Assembly (NCBI RefSeq): GCF_027595985.1
Contig: NC_073306.1
Span: forward strand, 99,793,426-99,857,425
DNA from: Sorex araneus
Taxonomy: Eukaryota; Chordata; Mammalia; Eulipotyphla; Soricidae
DNA: 64,000 nucleotides
Direction of reading: 5' to 3'
How positions within the stretch are numbered: position 1 is the stretch's first letter; each line of letters opens with the position of its first letter. The notes beneath the pieces were generated by a model. The model ran no database searches. It was given only the letters and a program-made list of their open reading frames with translations, and was not told where the DNA came from. Shown in pieces: positions 22,181 through 33,719 of the stretch. A program made the translations under genes and the position numbers.

Positions 22181-23886
22181 TAAGATGGCAGTATATTGAC
22201 TTAATTTTAATTTTAACTTTTCCAATTTTTTCTCTCTTAAATGCAAGGCAAGTTTTGTTTTCAGCCACTTTGTTTCTATTTTTGTCTTAGTTCTATATTT
22301 TAGAGCATTTATCTCTTTACTGAAAAAGTAACATATAAACACTGACATGCGGTCTCTATGTCCCCCTCATCTCTTGTTTTCAACAAGAAAGGATTTGGTT
22401 TTTAGCTTGTTTCTTTTTCACTTATGTCTTATTTTTTTATCCTTCTTTCAAGACTCATACTCTATTCATTTTCTCTCCACATCTAGTTCTCTTTCACTTA
22501 GGAACACCTCCCAATCTATATCCTCCTTATTTCTCTTCTGGATCTGAGACTAACAAAGGGCAAATGCATATATCTGCAGCAATGAATGATAATTGAGCTG
22601 CTTGGCCACAGTATCATTTGAGTCTTCTCTGAGTCCTCCAAATGATTCTCTAATTATCTTCCTCCTTAATCTATTTTTTCTTTTCTAAAGAAAATGTACT
22701 CAGTTCCATCCACATCACTCTTTTCTGTCAGAACAAGCAGGGAGTTAGATTCCTAAAAAAAGATGACTATTTTGAGCATCACTATAGTACTTTCCCCCTC
22801 AGCATTGAAAACCTTTCATATGAGAGAGATTTTTTCCATCTTTATTACATTGCTGATAAGAAATGAAGGCAGGGAGTAGGAGGAGAATAATGCTCGGAGG
22901 TGAATGTGGGTAGACAATATATTATTGCGTACTCTTTACAGATGGTGCAATGAAAATATAGATTAGGTCTATCCGCCTACTTTCCTTTATCATTTGGGGT
23001 CTTAGACAGAAGACAAAGTGTTTTAACACTGATCAGCAGATTGGCTCAACAAGAAATCATTCCAGTCTTCTAATGAAAATAACTAAAATAGAGATCTGTA
23101 CAAAGCCCACAGACGAGTGTCTTAATATTTAGGTAGAAGCAGCTACTATAGAACCTAGGAAAGGCAATATATGTAGATGTAATATCCCAGGAATTATTTT
23201 ATATTTTCTTCTAAATCTCTATAAGCACCCACTTCTTCACCTGTGAAATGCCAAAAGGCAAATATGCATTTAGTATTGTTTTCAGCATTACACAATTAAA
23301 AACACAACAAAAAACCTTGGCCATATTTGAAAGCTAATGGAAAATATCCATCTGCAGCAAGAGATTTAAGATAGAAGAGAAAAGGAAATATTTGTTATGT
23401 AAGGTTCCAAACCAATAAAGCATTGTACAGCACTCGTAGTGATACAGCCATGATCAGAAAGAAGGGCCATTATTTGCTCTTTGATAGCAGCAAGATGCAA
23501 GATGGAAGAATGGTTGCAAAGTTGTATGGGCTTATAAATGTGGTAAGAATTAAGGATGTGATGCTCACGGCCACTCTCCACATGCTCCACATGCCTTACC
23601 CATGAGTGAACTTTCTCCTGGACTGCACGGCCACATTTGCGTGACATGTCATACCTCATACCACTAATATTCCAAGAGTAGCGCACTATATTTGGTGGGG
23701 TTTAAAGTAGAAGGCAACCAACCTTAGAGGGAAATATATATTTTTTACAGATATGTACACACACATACACCCACATAGATAGATAGATATACATACATGT
23801 ACATGCAAGACCATTTTTTTTTAAGGCTGATCAGACCAAGGTTTACTGACTTTTCCTAACAACTGTATTCAACTGAAGGCAGAGAA
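22181..23886. other. intergenic, no gene seen
   Basis: No recognisable repeat except a short CACA/GATA simple repeat near 23757-23805. Around 23400-23690 the sequence is less AT-rich and repeat-free. It could be conserved non-coding DNA, but nothing in it proves that. Confidence 0.45.
23757..23805. repeat. CACATA/GATA simple repeat
   Basis: Short mixed units: CACA, TAGA and TACA steps. Confidence 0.8.
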
Positions 23887-23945
23887 ACCCTACCTGGGAT
23901 TTTATTTATTTATTTTTTAACTTTTATTTTTTAATATATCACCAG

Positions 23946-24024
23946 TTCTCACAATGGAGATGTTACTGGTGCTGGCTGGAGCAAATCAATGAACAACTGG
24001 ATGACAGTGCTACAGTGCTACAAT
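23946..24024 (+). mobile_element. RTE-tailed SINE, tail only
   Basis: Only the last 80 bp: CTCACAATGGAGATGTTACTGG, GGAGCAAATCAATGAACAAC and GACAGTGCTACAGTGCTAC. It is a heavily 5'-truncated insertion at the 3' end of the L1. Confidence 0.85.
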
Positions 24025-24469
24025 GTATTACCATGAGGTAGAGTTACAGACTTACAAACTTTTGTGCTTACATTTCAGTCATACAATGATTAAGTACCCA
24101 TCCCTTCACCAGTGCCCATTCTCCACCACTAGTGATCTCAGTATCCTTCCCACCCCCACCCCATCCTCCACCGCCAATCATCCACCCCTGCCTCTGTGGC
24201 AGGCACATTCCCTTTTGCTCTCTCTCTCCTTGTGGGTGTTGTGGTTTGCAATACAGGTACTAAGTGGCCATCATGTTCTGTCTATAGTCTACTTTCAGCA
24301 CACATCTCTCATCCTGAGTGGGCTCTCCAAGCGTCCTTTACTTGGTGGTCCCTTCTCTATCTGAGCTGCCTTTTCTGCCAGCATGTGAGACTGGCTTCCA
24401 AGCCGGGGAATAATCCTCCTGGTCCATATCTCTACTACCTTGGGTGTTAGTCTCCCATTGTGTTACTTT

Positions 24470-25812
24470 ATATTCCACAAAAGAGTGCAATCTTCCTATG
24501 TTTGTCCCTATCTTTCTGACTCATTTCACTTAATGTGATACTCTCCATGTTGATCCACCTATATGCAAATTTCATGACTTCATCTTTTCTAACTGCTGCA
24601 TAGTATTCCATTGTGCAGATGTACCAGAGTTTCTTTAACCAGTCATCTGTTCTTGGGCACTAAGGCTTTTTCCAGATTCTGGCTATTATAAACAGTGTTG
24701 AAATACAAGTGCAGATGTCATTTATACTATACTTTTTTGCATCTCTGAGATATATTCCCAGAAGTGGTATCGCTGGGTCAAATGGGACATCAATTTTTTT
24801 TGAGAAACATGCATACTGTATTCCAAAAGGGCTGATCCAGTTGGCGTTCCCGCCAGCAGTGAAGGAGAGTTCCCTTCTCCCCACATCCATGCCAACACTG
24901 GTTGCTTTTGTTCTTTTGGATATGTGCCAGTCTCTGTGGTGTGAGATGATATCTGATTGTTGTTTTGATATGCATCTCTCTGATGATAAATGATGAAGAG
25001 CATTTTTCATGTGCTTTTTGGTCATTCAGATTTCTTCTTTGAGAAACTTTCTGTTCATTCCATTGCCCCACTTTTCTGATGGGGTTGGGTGTTTTCTTCT
25101 TGTAGAGTTCAACCAGTGCCTTGTATATCCTTGATATCAACCCCTTATCAGATGGGTATTGGGTGAATATTCTTTCCCATTCTGTAGACTGTCTTTTTAC
25201 TCTGGTCATTGTTTCTTTTGAAGTACAGAAGCTACTCTGTTTAAGGTAGCCCCATTTGTTTACCTCTGCTTCCAATTGCTTGGTCAGTGGTGTGTCATCT
25301 TCGAAGATATCTTTAGCTTCAATGTGGTGGAGGGTTTTGCTGATTTTGTCTTCAATGTACCTGATGGATTCTGGTCTGATGTTGAAATCTTTAATCCATT
25401 TTGATCTGACTTTTGTACACGGTGTTAGGTAGAAGTCTGAGCCCATTTTTTTTTGCATGTAGCTGTCCAATTTTGCCAACACCATTTGTTAAAGATGCTT
25501 TCCTTGCTCCACTTCACATTTCTTGCTCCTTTATCAGAAATTAGATGATTATATATTTGAGGGTGTGTGTAAGAATATTCAACCCTGTTCTATTGATCTG
25601 CAGCTCTGCCTTTGTTCCAATACCATGGCTGTTTTAATTATTACCGATTTGAGGTTGGGGAAGGTGATTCCTCCCATCCTCTTTTCCCCAAGGATTGCTT
25701 TAGCTATTTGTGGGGGCTTGTTGTTTCATATGAATTTCAGGAGTGCTTGATCCATTTCTTCGAAGAATTTCATGGATATCCTTATATGGATCACATTGAA
25801 TCTGTGTAATGC
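24470..25812 (-). pseudogene. L1 ORF2 C-terminal relic
   Basis: The longest open part is 231 residues (24790-25485). It starts with a block holding GSDFYLTPCTKVRSKWIKDF, continues through [18 protein letters not shown] and ends in the cysteine-rich segment [15 protein letters not shown], which is the C-terminal zinc-knuckle-like region of L1 ORF2. It lacks the endonuclease and the FADD catalytic part. Relatively few stops suggest a rather young insertion. No function is expected. Confidence 0.85.
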
Positions 25813-25984
25813 CACAAGACTAATCTTCAACATGTTTGTAATCTCTTATAGAAGAAGGCTTAATGGTTCCTGGGTGAAATGCAACCATCTTTACACACTT
25901 TCCTCTAAGGAAGTCTTTTTCTGGATCACTTTCAGCAGTTTATTCATAACAAACAACACAAAATGAATTATTTCATTCTGCTTT

Positions 25985-26128
25985 GGGCAGGGTTAGGGTT
26001 CAAGATGGAAACATTCCAGATAAGGTGGTGGGAAGGTGTTATGGTGGTGAGAATGGTGTTTGAATATCAAATGTAATCAAATATTGTGAACTACTTTATA
26101 AAAATAAAATCAAATTAAAAAAAATTAA
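25985..26128 (+). mobile_element. L1 3'-end fragment
   Basis: A G-rich start, GGTGGTGAGAATGGTGTTTG, then ATAAAATCAAATTAAAAAAAA. This is the same 3'-end type as at 486-645 but more diverged. No clear target duplication. Confidence 0.6.
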
Positions 26129-27006
26129 GGATGTAAGAGTTGGGGCGATGCTTCAAAGGGCTCCCAAACACAACTGGGAAGGTTTCCAGCTGGCTGAATA
26201 GGAATAAGCTAAAGAATCATTTGGAAGTATAAGAATTGTGAGGAGCTGACTTTTGAAATATGATCAGAGTTTAAAGTGGGAGAGAAGGTGACTGGGGATG
26301 AAGAATTTAAACAACCAAGAAGTCACGGTGTTCAGTATTAATATAATTATCAATGTTCATATGTATGGAATTTTGATCTTAGGCTCAAGGTATAATGATA
26401 AAGATTTGGTAGATACTAGTGACCAAAAGGAGTAATGATGGTAGAGCCCAAAGCACAAATCTTAATGAAACAGTTTTTTTTTTTCCAGGAGAGTGCAGGA
26501 GTAATGGTGTGGAGATGTTAGTGTGGAATGAGGAAATCAGTCTCCTCATTTGGAATGAGTGGCTTATCTTATTGACAATGGCAAATTGCCCTTGACAAAG
26601 TTGCAGAAAGTTTATCTGAAATATCTTTTAAGAGTCAGAATTCTACAAAAAGGGAACTAAACATTTAAATTTTGGAGTTATCAGGATAAAATGAGAGTAT
26701 ATTTGAAATACTACCATATAAAATACTTAATATATGCTTAAGATTACTAACAAAATTATTATGTACACCATAAAATGTTAAGTGCCTTTTGTCAGTTTCT
26801 CACTGAATATTAAGACAGGTACTACTAGTAGGGCAGGTACTACTTATTCACTGCATTGTATGTATGAAGAAATTGGGTTTAGAAACGAAGAAAGTTGCAC
26901 AAGTTTCTCAGCTCTGAAGTGTCAAGTGTGAATTCATATAGTGTAAGACAAAAACCTTCACATTTAAACACAATTACATAATGATGACTATTTTTGCTGT
27001 CATCAG
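26129..27006. other. intergenic
   Basis: No gene seen. A MIR-like stretch is listed separately. Confidence 0.5.
26815..26945 (+). mobile_element. MIR-like ancient SINE remnant
   Basis: The order TACTTATTCACTGCATT, GAAGAAATTGGGTTTAGAAA, AAGTTGCACAAGTTTCTCAG resembles the MIR core (gaggaaactgaggc, aagtaacttgcccaaggtca). Diverged. Confidence 0.5.
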
Positions 27007-27127
27007 ATTCACTGTCACTGTCACTGTCATCCCGTTGCTCATTGATTTGCTCAAGCAGGCACCAGTAACATCTCCATCGTGAGACTTGTTACTGTTTTGG
27101 GCATATCAAATACACCATGGGTATTCA
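27007..27127 (-). mobile_element. RTE-tailed SINE type B, truncated
   Basis: The tail appears as CACTGTCACTGTCACTGTC followed by the complement of the RTE-like segment and CAAATACACCATGGGTA. The head is missing. Confidence 0.88.
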
Positions 27128-27243
27128 AGTAAATTAATTCAAAATATAAATTTATTTTGAAATAATTTAAGCATACATAAAATGAGGCAAAGTTTTGGGA
27201 TAAACCTAAAAACTGTTAAAAAAATGATGTTTATATCCCCCAC

Positions 27244-27414
27244 TCTTTTTTTGTTTGGGTTTTGGGCCATATGCAGCAATGCTCAGGACTTACTTCTAGT
27301 TCTGCATTCAGAAATGACTCCTGTTGAGCTTAAGACATATATGTGGTGTCAGGATAGAGCCTGGATTGGCTGTGTGCAAGGCAAACACCTACCCACTGTA
27401 CATTATTTCCAGGC
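27244..27414 (-). mobile_element. SINE type A, old
   Basis: The complement of the body with many substitutions (GGGCCATATGCAGCAATGC, CTGCATTCAGAAATGACTCC, GTGCAAGGCAAACACC). Confidence 0.75.
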
Positions 27415-27602
27415 CTTTATCTTATTTTCTACTGTCAAAATCCAACTACTGCCTAATTTTTACTTTGGACTGGTTTTCAGATAAAATGGAATATGCCATT
27501 ACAGCAGGGTTTTTATTGTTCATTCTGGCATCCATTTCATCCCCCTTCCCATACCTCACCCCCTTAAAAAAACCCTACTATGATCCCACAGACAAGTTGA
27601 GT

Positions 27603-28163
27603 ATTTTTTTTAATTTTTATTTTATCACCATGTGGAAAGTTACAAAGTTCTCAAGATTATGTCTCAGTTATACAATATTCAAACACCATCCCTTCACCAG
27701 TGCCCATATTCCACCACCAAAATCCCCAGTATACCCCCCACCCCCACCCCCCACCCCCAACTGTATAACTGATGAATTTCACTTCATTTTCTCTTTACCT
27801 TGATTACGTTCCATATTTCAACACAAAACTCACTATTGTTGTGGGAGTTTCCCTCCAAAAAAGACAGCCCTACTAAGGAAGCATTTGATAATTAGTTTTG
27901 CATTAAACAATTGTATGTTTTCAGTTTTTAGAAAAGGTCTAAAATGCAGCCGCGCGGCTCGGATGTGTCCCAGTCCCGTATCCTGGAGCCCTGTTAGTTG
28001 CTGCTCAGTGTCACCAGGGCTCCATCTGGAGAAGGTGTGGTGGCTGCACCTCCTACGTCCAGATCCCCGGTGTTGCTGGCCCCGATTCGGGTCCGGAGCA
28101 TTGTCCGGCCATGGTGCTCACCAGAATGTCTGGCTGCTTCTCTGTTGAATGTGGCAAGATGGC
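27603..28163 (-). mobile_element. L1-tailed composite retroposon, copy 4 (third 5' variant)
   Basis: On the plus strand: poly-T, the common 3' module in reverse (CACCATGTGGAAAGTTAC, CAGTATACCCCCC, GATAATTAGTTTT), then a GC-rich segment. The 10-bp duplication CAAGTTGAGT at 27593-27602 and 28164-28173 includes that GC-rich segment in the insertion. In element orientation it begins with CCATCTTGCC, a YY1-type core at the extreme 5' end. The 5' part is not alignable by eye to the other copies. Confidence 0.75.
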
Positions 28164-28336
28164 CAAGTTGAGTTTTTGAAGACAAGAAATTCACCATCTT
28201 CTCAGATTGCTAGCACCCGAATAAATTCCTATTCTTTTCCTTATCAATTCTGAATCTTGAGTAATTGGCCTTCTAGCCATGAGAACCTGAAATTGGGTTC
28301 AGTACCAAAATGATTGAGTAAACATAGAAATATAGG

Positions 28337-28455
28337 ATTTTTCTTTTTTTGGGGGGGTGAGGAACAGTGAGCCATATCTGGCTGTACTCAGGGTTTATTC
28401 CAGGTTCTAACCTCAGTTCCTGCAAAGCAAGCAATTTAATCACACTGTACTAACT
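28337..28455 (-). mobile_element. SINE type A remnant, left arm of an inverted pair
   Basis: The complement of SINE A (GCCATATCTGGCTGTACTCAG, CTGCAAAGCAAGCAATTTAAT). It meets a plus-strand relative head to head. Confidence 0.6.
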
Positions 28456-28484
28456 AGTACAGTGATTAAGTTGCTTGCTTTGCA
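28421..28484. repeat. inverted repeat formed by two SINE heads
   Basis: Arms of about 30 bp (TGCAAAGCAAGCAA.. and ..TTGCTTGCTTTGCA) are complementary with one substitution and a 2-base indel, with almost no spacer (TACTAACTAGTA at the centre). Confidence 0.9.
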
Positions 28485-28592
28485 AATTGACTATCACAGG
28501 TCACTTCCTGGTACTATATAGTCCCCATAGCACTACCAGGAAGCAACCCCAGAGCAGGGAATATCCCAGAGCATCACTGGGTGAGGCCCCAA
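28456..28592 (+). mobile_element. SINE type A remnant, right arm of an inverted pair
   Basis: Blocks CCATAGCACTACCAGGAAGC and GAGCATCACTGGGTGAGGCC follow the SINE A order. Diverged. Confidence 0.6.
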
Positions 28593-28600
28593 CAATTACT

Positions 28601-28812
28601 GTATCACTGTCATCATGTCATCCCATTGCTCATCCATTCGCTTGAGCAGGCACCAGTAATGTCTCCATTTTGGGGGGACTTGTTGTTACTGTTTTTGGCA
28701 TGTTGAATATGCCACAGGTAGCTTGTCAGACTCTGCCGTTTGGGCGGGATTCTCTCGGTAGCTCTCCAAGAGGGACGGAGGAATCGAACCCGGGTTGGAT
28801 GTGTTACCCCCA
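28601..28812 (-). mobile_element. RTE-tailed SINE type B
   Basis: Tail CTGTATCACTGTCATCATGTC, RTE-like segment complement, CAGTTACC-type body and the head complement with GAATCGAACCCGGGTTGG (intact B box). No clean target duplication seen. Confidence 0.9.
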
Positions 28813-29870
28813 TAAATACTGACATTTCCTCTCATACACTTTTTACCCTCTAAGGAAGTCTTTTTTTGTTTCAATCTTATATGAACTAAAATAGTACCTT
28901 AATTTATCCTTAATCTTCTGGGACCCTGTACCATTTTACTTAACACATTTGTTATGGGGTTTAAAGTAAAGGTGATACTTTTACTTCTTACAGAATGAAA
29001 TTACCAGTCAATATCCATTAATTAGCGATGAGTACTATTTTGAGCAAAGATCTTTTAAAGTACACTCTGAGCTGAAGAGTACCAGGAAAATTTTTGGAAG
29101 TACTCAGTGAGAACTTCTAGAAAACCACTTCTTTCCTTCATTTCAGAAGGAAACGCTCTCTGGAGTGCTTGGTTCTCAAAACCATCAAGGCAAGAGAAGA
29201 TCTTCCTGGCAGGTGCTAAGATGTTTGTTTTTTTTTTTTAATTCTGGATTGACTGCAGGAATGTTAAGAGGCTTGTTTTCATGTAAACCACACCTGAATA
29301 AAAGATGACTATGGTTAAATCTAGCCCCTTGAGGTAGATAAAAGTAATAGCTATTGGACAATCTCACATTTTTTTTCCCAGTCAATTTTTGCCAGGTCAC
29401 AGAACAGCTAGCTGTTCTGGAAGGTACAACAATCTTGTCTACTCTAGTTAGGATGGCAGTTTCTTGGTCTTTTAGTTAAAAGTTGTCAGTTTTTCTGTTA
29501 ACAATCATGGCTTTTGGGACATACACATCTGGTATGTTTTTAATTTTTCAAAATCTTGTTGTTGGCATACAATCCAACACCATGCAACACAAACCCTACC
29601 ATATATCTTAGCCCAATTATTTGATGTGAAATTCAAAATTTTTAAGTTAGCTTGTTTCAAATGGTCCCATATAATTTGACTTCAGACATAGTGAATCTGT
29701 GGGCAGAAATTCAGATCCATTCTGGAATGTGAAAGAGAAGAATCAGAGATTGCTGGCATGTAACCTGAAACAAGTTTCAGGTGTTCCATTTGTTTTTTAA
29801 AAATTAAGGTCAGCATTGTTAATCAGATGTACTTTGCTTAGCATTCAGAATTCTAAGAACAACAACAAAA
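28813..29870. other. intergenic
   Basis: No gene or transposon recognised. A 20-bp perfect palindrome lies at 29400-29419. Confidence 0.5.
29400..29419. repeat. 20-bp perfect palindrome
   Basis: CAGAACAGCTAGCTGTTCTG equals its own reverse complement. Half sites AGAACA/TGTTCT are spaced by six bases, not the three needed for a steroid receptor element. Confidence 0.9.
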
Positions 29871-30030
29871 GGGCTGGAACCATAGTTCAGAAGGTAGGGC
29901 ACTTGCCTTGCAAATAGGCAGCCCAGTTCCATCCAGGGTACCCCAAACAGTCTCCCCAGCACCGCAAGGAGTGGTCCCTGAGCACAGAGCCAGAAGTAAA
30001 CCCTGAATGATCCCCGCCCCACTTCCCAAA
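29871..30030 (+). mobile_element. SINE type A, old
   Basis: GGGCTGGAACCATAGTTCAG, GGTAGGGCACTTGCCTTGC and CCCTGAGCACAGAGCCAGAA blocks in order. Confidence 0.8.
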
Positions 30031-30299
30031 AACTCAATGAAAAAAACAGAAACAAAAACAAAATAGCCTGATTTTGTCTAGGTTAGAGTTGGGGCCCGTA
30101 CACAATTAGCTGTATGGCCCTGATGTAATCAACTAGCTGTATCACCTTCAGTGATCAAAAGAGAAGCCAAGAAGAAAGCCTTCCCAAATGAAATGTTTAG
30201 GTGTGTTGGAATCTAAATCCCATAGAGCTTTCGCAGTCGGAAAGATTTCTCCAACAAATAAATATCTTGTCATAGATTTGGTAGTACTCCCCTCTATGA

Positions 30300-30313
30300 C
30301 CAGTAGATGTCAG
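30300..30313 (+). promoter_or_regulatory. CTCF-core-like motif
   Basis: CCAGTAGATGTCAG agrees with the core CCASYAGRKGGCRS in 13 of 14 positions. Sequence match only. Confidence 0.3.
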
Positions 30314-30599
30314 ACATGCATTATATCTGAGACTGATACTGCAGCGTGATGCCTAGTAGGTAGTCCCAGTGAGGATGAAGCTTCTCAGTAGGTACAGGAT
30401 AATGAATAAAAACCATTTAAAAAGGGAAGAGGGTTGTTCTCAATCAGCAGCCGCCTGAAAAAAAGCAAAGATTCTTAATTTCCAGTGAACTTGATGCGAA
30501 CTATTACTTGATGTCACATTTGGACAGTTCTTTTAAACTAAGCTCTGAAAGACAATTGTACCCAATAGGGTAAAGCATGCATTCCTTCACATCAATAAT

Positions 30600-30760
30600 A
30601 ACAGGCATTTATTGAGATCAATGTATTCTATGTCCTTGGCTTAATGTTGAGGTTAAAGATATGAACAAAAACCGATAAAACCTGGAAACTGCAGAAGTTC
30701 ACGTTCTAGAGAAGGACAGCAATGCCACTGAATAAATATTAGAAGTATAGTCACTGTGGA
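30600..30760 (-). mobile_element. L2-like ancient LINE remnant
   Basis: See the order of blocks GGCATTTATTGAG, CTATGTCCTTGGC, GATATGAACAAAAACCGA, TTCACGTTCTAGAG. Very diverged. Confidence 0.4.
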
Positions 30761-31120
30761 AAGTAGTCTGCAGAGAAGTACATATGTAACATGGGTGCTT
30801 AGCAAAAGAGGGTGTCAAGACTAATATCATTGAAGTACTGAGTATTTGAGAATGAGTAAAGTTTAATTTGCTAACCAGGAAATTTGTCAGGAAAAGAAGT
30901 GATTCAGGTAGAGGAGAACAACATGTACAAAACTTCATAAGCATGAGAAATTAAGGAACATTCCAGGAGATGAAAGTAGCCAGAATGACTGTGGAGCCAC
31001 CAGGCAGATAATGGTACAAGATGAAAAAGAGACCAGGTTTGGTGGGTTTTCAGGTCATAAAAAGAAGAGATCTTATACAATCATTTTTTTCCCATGATGC
31101 CACTGGGAAAGCTGGTTCTG

Positions 31121-31283
31121 TTTTATTTTGTTATGGGGCCACACCGGTTGGGCTCAGGGTGTCTCTGCTCTCAGGGATCACTCCTGGCTGAGTTCAGGGG
31201 ACCACCCCGCTTGTCTGGGATGGAACCTGGGTTGGTTGCATACAAGGCAAGGGCCCGAAAAATTATACGACTAATCCAGCCTT
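31121..31283 (-). mobile_element. SINE type A, old
   Basis: TTATGGGGCCACACCGG, GGGATCACTCCTGGCTGAG, GGGATGGAACCTGGGTTGG and CATACAAGGCAAGGGCC blocks. Confidence 0.8.
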
Positions 31284-31374
31284 GGAAAGATTATCTTATC
31301 ATTCAGCCAGCATTTTTGTGGGTAAAGAAGACTGGCACAATAGGGAATTAGAATAGGCTCATCTTTTTTAAAAA

Positions 31375-32035
31375 AAAATCTAATTATTTTATATTTAATT
31401 AATCGAATTTTAAGAATTTTGTTGAGGTAACTACAAGATTGTGTGATTTACAGATGTAGAGTTATCACACCACATTCACCCACCAGAGTGTCAATATCCC
31501 TCCACCACAGTCTTCTGGACATTCTGGACCCTGTCAGTTCATTTCCCATGCCTGATTTGGCAACCACAATTCCACAAAGCCTAAGTGTTTTCTCTTATTT
31601 GGCTTTGTTCACTTTACGTGTTTCCTTATATAAAACACAAAATCAAGTGAGATCATCTGGTATTTAAATTTTTCCTTCTGATTTTCTATAGTTAGAAACT
31701 TTAATCTTAATCCTTTAGCTCCATGTTAACACAAAGTTGAGGCTTTCATCTTCTCTTATAGTTGAATGGTTTTCAATACTGTTCATATACCATATCTTGG
31801 CTTTTGTAAATGGTGTCATAAGTAGGCATGAATCTTCTAGAATTATACATTTTTCCTTTGAATAGATTGCTTGAGTGTAATAGCCAAATAATATGGTAGA
31901 TCTTTTAATGTTTTTAGAAATAATTTGATTTTTACCAAAAAATCTGTTTTTCATAAAAATTGAATCAGTTAACAGTTCCATTAACAGTATCTGAGGTTTT
32001 TTTTCTCAACACCTTCAACAGCATATTCTGTTTCT
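31375..32035 (-). mobile_element. old L1 3' region
   Basis: On the plus strand it follows the order of a reversed L1 end: a poly-A relic, TTGTTGAGGTAACTACAAG, ACCACATTCACCCACC, then an ORF2 end equivalent with ATGTTAACACAAAG and TGGCTTTTGTAAATGG, and a stretch like TTGCTTGAGTGTAATAGCC. Older than the L1 copies at 38810 and 23890. Confidence 0.65.
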
Positions 32036-32038
32036 GTC

Positions 32039-32260
32039 CTGTTTGTTTTGTTTTGCTTGTGGGCCATACCCCACAGTTCTCAGGGCTCACTCCTGACTCT
32101 GTGCTCATGGATCACTTCTGATAGGAGAAGTGATCTACTGTCAGAAGATCCACCTCTAGGGGAATCATATGAGGTGTCAGGGATCAATTTGGGGTTGAAT
32201 ATATTGAACATATGAAGCAAGCACCAAGCATCATGTGTCCTGTGCTATCTTTCTGGCCTG
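32039..32260 (-). mobile_element. SINE type A with a small internal hairpin
   Basis: Body blocks GGGCCATACCCCACAG and CTCACTCCTGACTCTGTGC. It is longer than normal because of a duplicated inverted piece at about 32111-32136 (GATCACTTCT..AGAAGTGATC). Confidence 0.7.
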
Positions 32261-32431
32261 TTATTGCCAATTTTTATTTAGTATAGAAAATGGGTTTACT
32301 TTCACTGGGAAATAAAGAATATGGAAATCAAAAAGTCAAAGTTAGGTTGTATAGCTTGGAATATATATTGCATTTCTAAGATAAATTAATCTATTTCTTG
32401 ATGGTCATTGCCCAAGGTGACAGACACAGGT

Positions 32432-32570
32432 CTATCAAAACAGTACAAGGTGAGAGAATATATTGATGCTTTGCATGCAGGAGGCCTGTGTTCAATCCTA
32501 GCACCTCTAGAAACCAAAGTATCACCAGGAGTTAACCCCAAACTCTGAGCCAAGAATCTAACCACTAAGT
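32432..32570 (+). mobile_element. possible SINE type A remnant
   Basis: GATGCTTTGCATGCAGGAGGC, TTCAATCCTAGCACC and AGGAGTTAACCCCAA follow the order of the head and tail. Low similarity. Confidence 0.4.
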
Positions 32571-32583
32571 GAGAATCAAAAGA

Positions 32584-32706
32584 GAGGGAAGAAAGGATGG
32601 AGGGAGGGAGGAAGGAAGAAAGAAAAGAAGGGAGGAAGGAAGGAAGGAAGGAAGGAAGGAAGGAAGGAAGGAAGGAAGGAAGGAAGGAAGGAAGGAAGGA
32701 AGGAAG
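32584..32706. repeat. (GGAA)n purine repeat
   Basis: About 120 bp of GGAA and GGGA units. Reading frames over it on both strands are low-complexity and not genes. Confidence 0.95.
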
Positions 32707-33163
32707 AATATAAAAGAGAAAAAGGAAAAAAACAGAAAAGAAAAAATACGTCAAAGCAGCATTATATTATATCTGTGCACCGTTGGTTTTACTCTTCTAA
32801 ACACTAATAATAGCTCCCGTGTGCTTCACTCTGGAATTGCCCCTTTCCCTGAAAGTATTTGCTACATCATGCAACTACAGAGCTAGGCTGAAGAGGAAAC
32901 ACCACTCCTCACTCATCCCCACTGGGTATCAATTAAATAATTGTTTTTCTCAGAAAATCTCAACTCTTTAATAAAATGGCCTCTTAACAAGTGACACTAT
33001 GAATTAGCTCCAAGAGTACTTCTACACAGTAGAGGGAACAAATAACATGGCATTATAGATTTTGTGGCCATAAAACCGAGACAGGCATTAGATTTTAAAG
33101 AAATACAGACTGGTGAACATTATTCTGGAGTTGCCAGCATCCCAGCCTACGGTGCATAATTAT

Positions 33164-33167
<4 letters not shown>
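32707..33167. other. intergenic
   Basis: Nothing recognised. Confidence 0.4.
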
Positions 33168-33219
<52 letters not shown>

Positions 33220-33230
33220 CTCTCTCTCTC
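33168..33230. repeat. (CT)n microsatellite
   Basis: About 30 CT units with a short TTTC interruption. Confidence 0.95.
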
Positions 33231-33719
33231 CAGCCCTTCCACCCCTCTCCTTCCCCTGTCCTGTCTTTCTCTCCCCACCTATCACTCCCTCTCATATTTC
33301 CTAAATAAAACTATTTGCTTCACTATAAAACAAAGGGGACAAAAGATATGCAGATGGAAGAAAGGTAATCACTTGATTTTAAAAGCAAAAATGGGTTTGT
33401 AATCTGATGTAAATCTTAGAGTGCCAGGAAGTTGAAGGTAGACAAAGTTATATTTGTGAACTCAGTTGCCTAGCCCATATGTTTCCCTCCCCCCCATCTG
33501 TCTTAAATGACCAGAATAGAGACTATTGTGAACCTAGACATTTGCTTTAAGGCATGCAAAATTCAAAGTCAATGACTTTCTCACTGCTTTTCTGTGGAAC
33601 TGAGCACATTTACATAAAGTGATTCTGTGCCTGAGAAATAAGAAGTGCTTTGGGCTACTGGAAATTTTTCACTTAGCTTCCAGTTACAGTCTTATACCCT
33701 CTAATAAAAATCAAACCAG
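33231..33719. other. intergenic
   Basis: Nothing recognised. Confidence 0.4.

Larger units (their letters stand above)
23890..25812 (-). mobile_element. 5'-truncated L1 with complete 3'-UTR
   Basis: Read on the minus strand: ORF2 C-terminal half (25812 to about 24470), the 3'-UTR, the GGGCACTGGTGAAGGGATGG block near 24110 and an A-rich end near 23890. A short SINE B tail is inserted near its 3' end at 23946-24024. The 5' end breaks in the KALYKFN region of ORF2, typical of incomplete target-primed reverse transcription. Confidence 0.9.
30031..31120. other. intergenic with an ancient L2-like remnant
   Basis: No gene seen. The segment 30600-30760 (CATTTATTGAGATCAATGTA, then TTCACGTTCTAGAGAAGGAC) follows the order of the reverse complement of the L2 3' end. 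A CTCF-like motif lies at 30300-30313. Confidence 0.45.

Noticed and set aside
24023..24364. 113-codon plus-strand frame
   Set aside because: Antisense to the L1 3'-UTR.
27324..27803. 159-codon plus-strand frame
   Set aside because: Runs across a SINE and the reversed retroposon tail; no domain.
28174..28320. Possible LTR end with CCGAATAAATTCC and a following CTTGAGTAATTGG
   Set aside because: A polyadenylation-signal-like stretch, but no paired LTR, primer-binding site or internal region visible, so I do not call it.
29400..29419. Palindrome as a glucocorticoid response element
   Set aside because: Half sites are six bases apart instead of three.
32386..32886. Frames of 105-122 codons over the GGAA repeat
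   Set aside because: Simple-repeat translation only.
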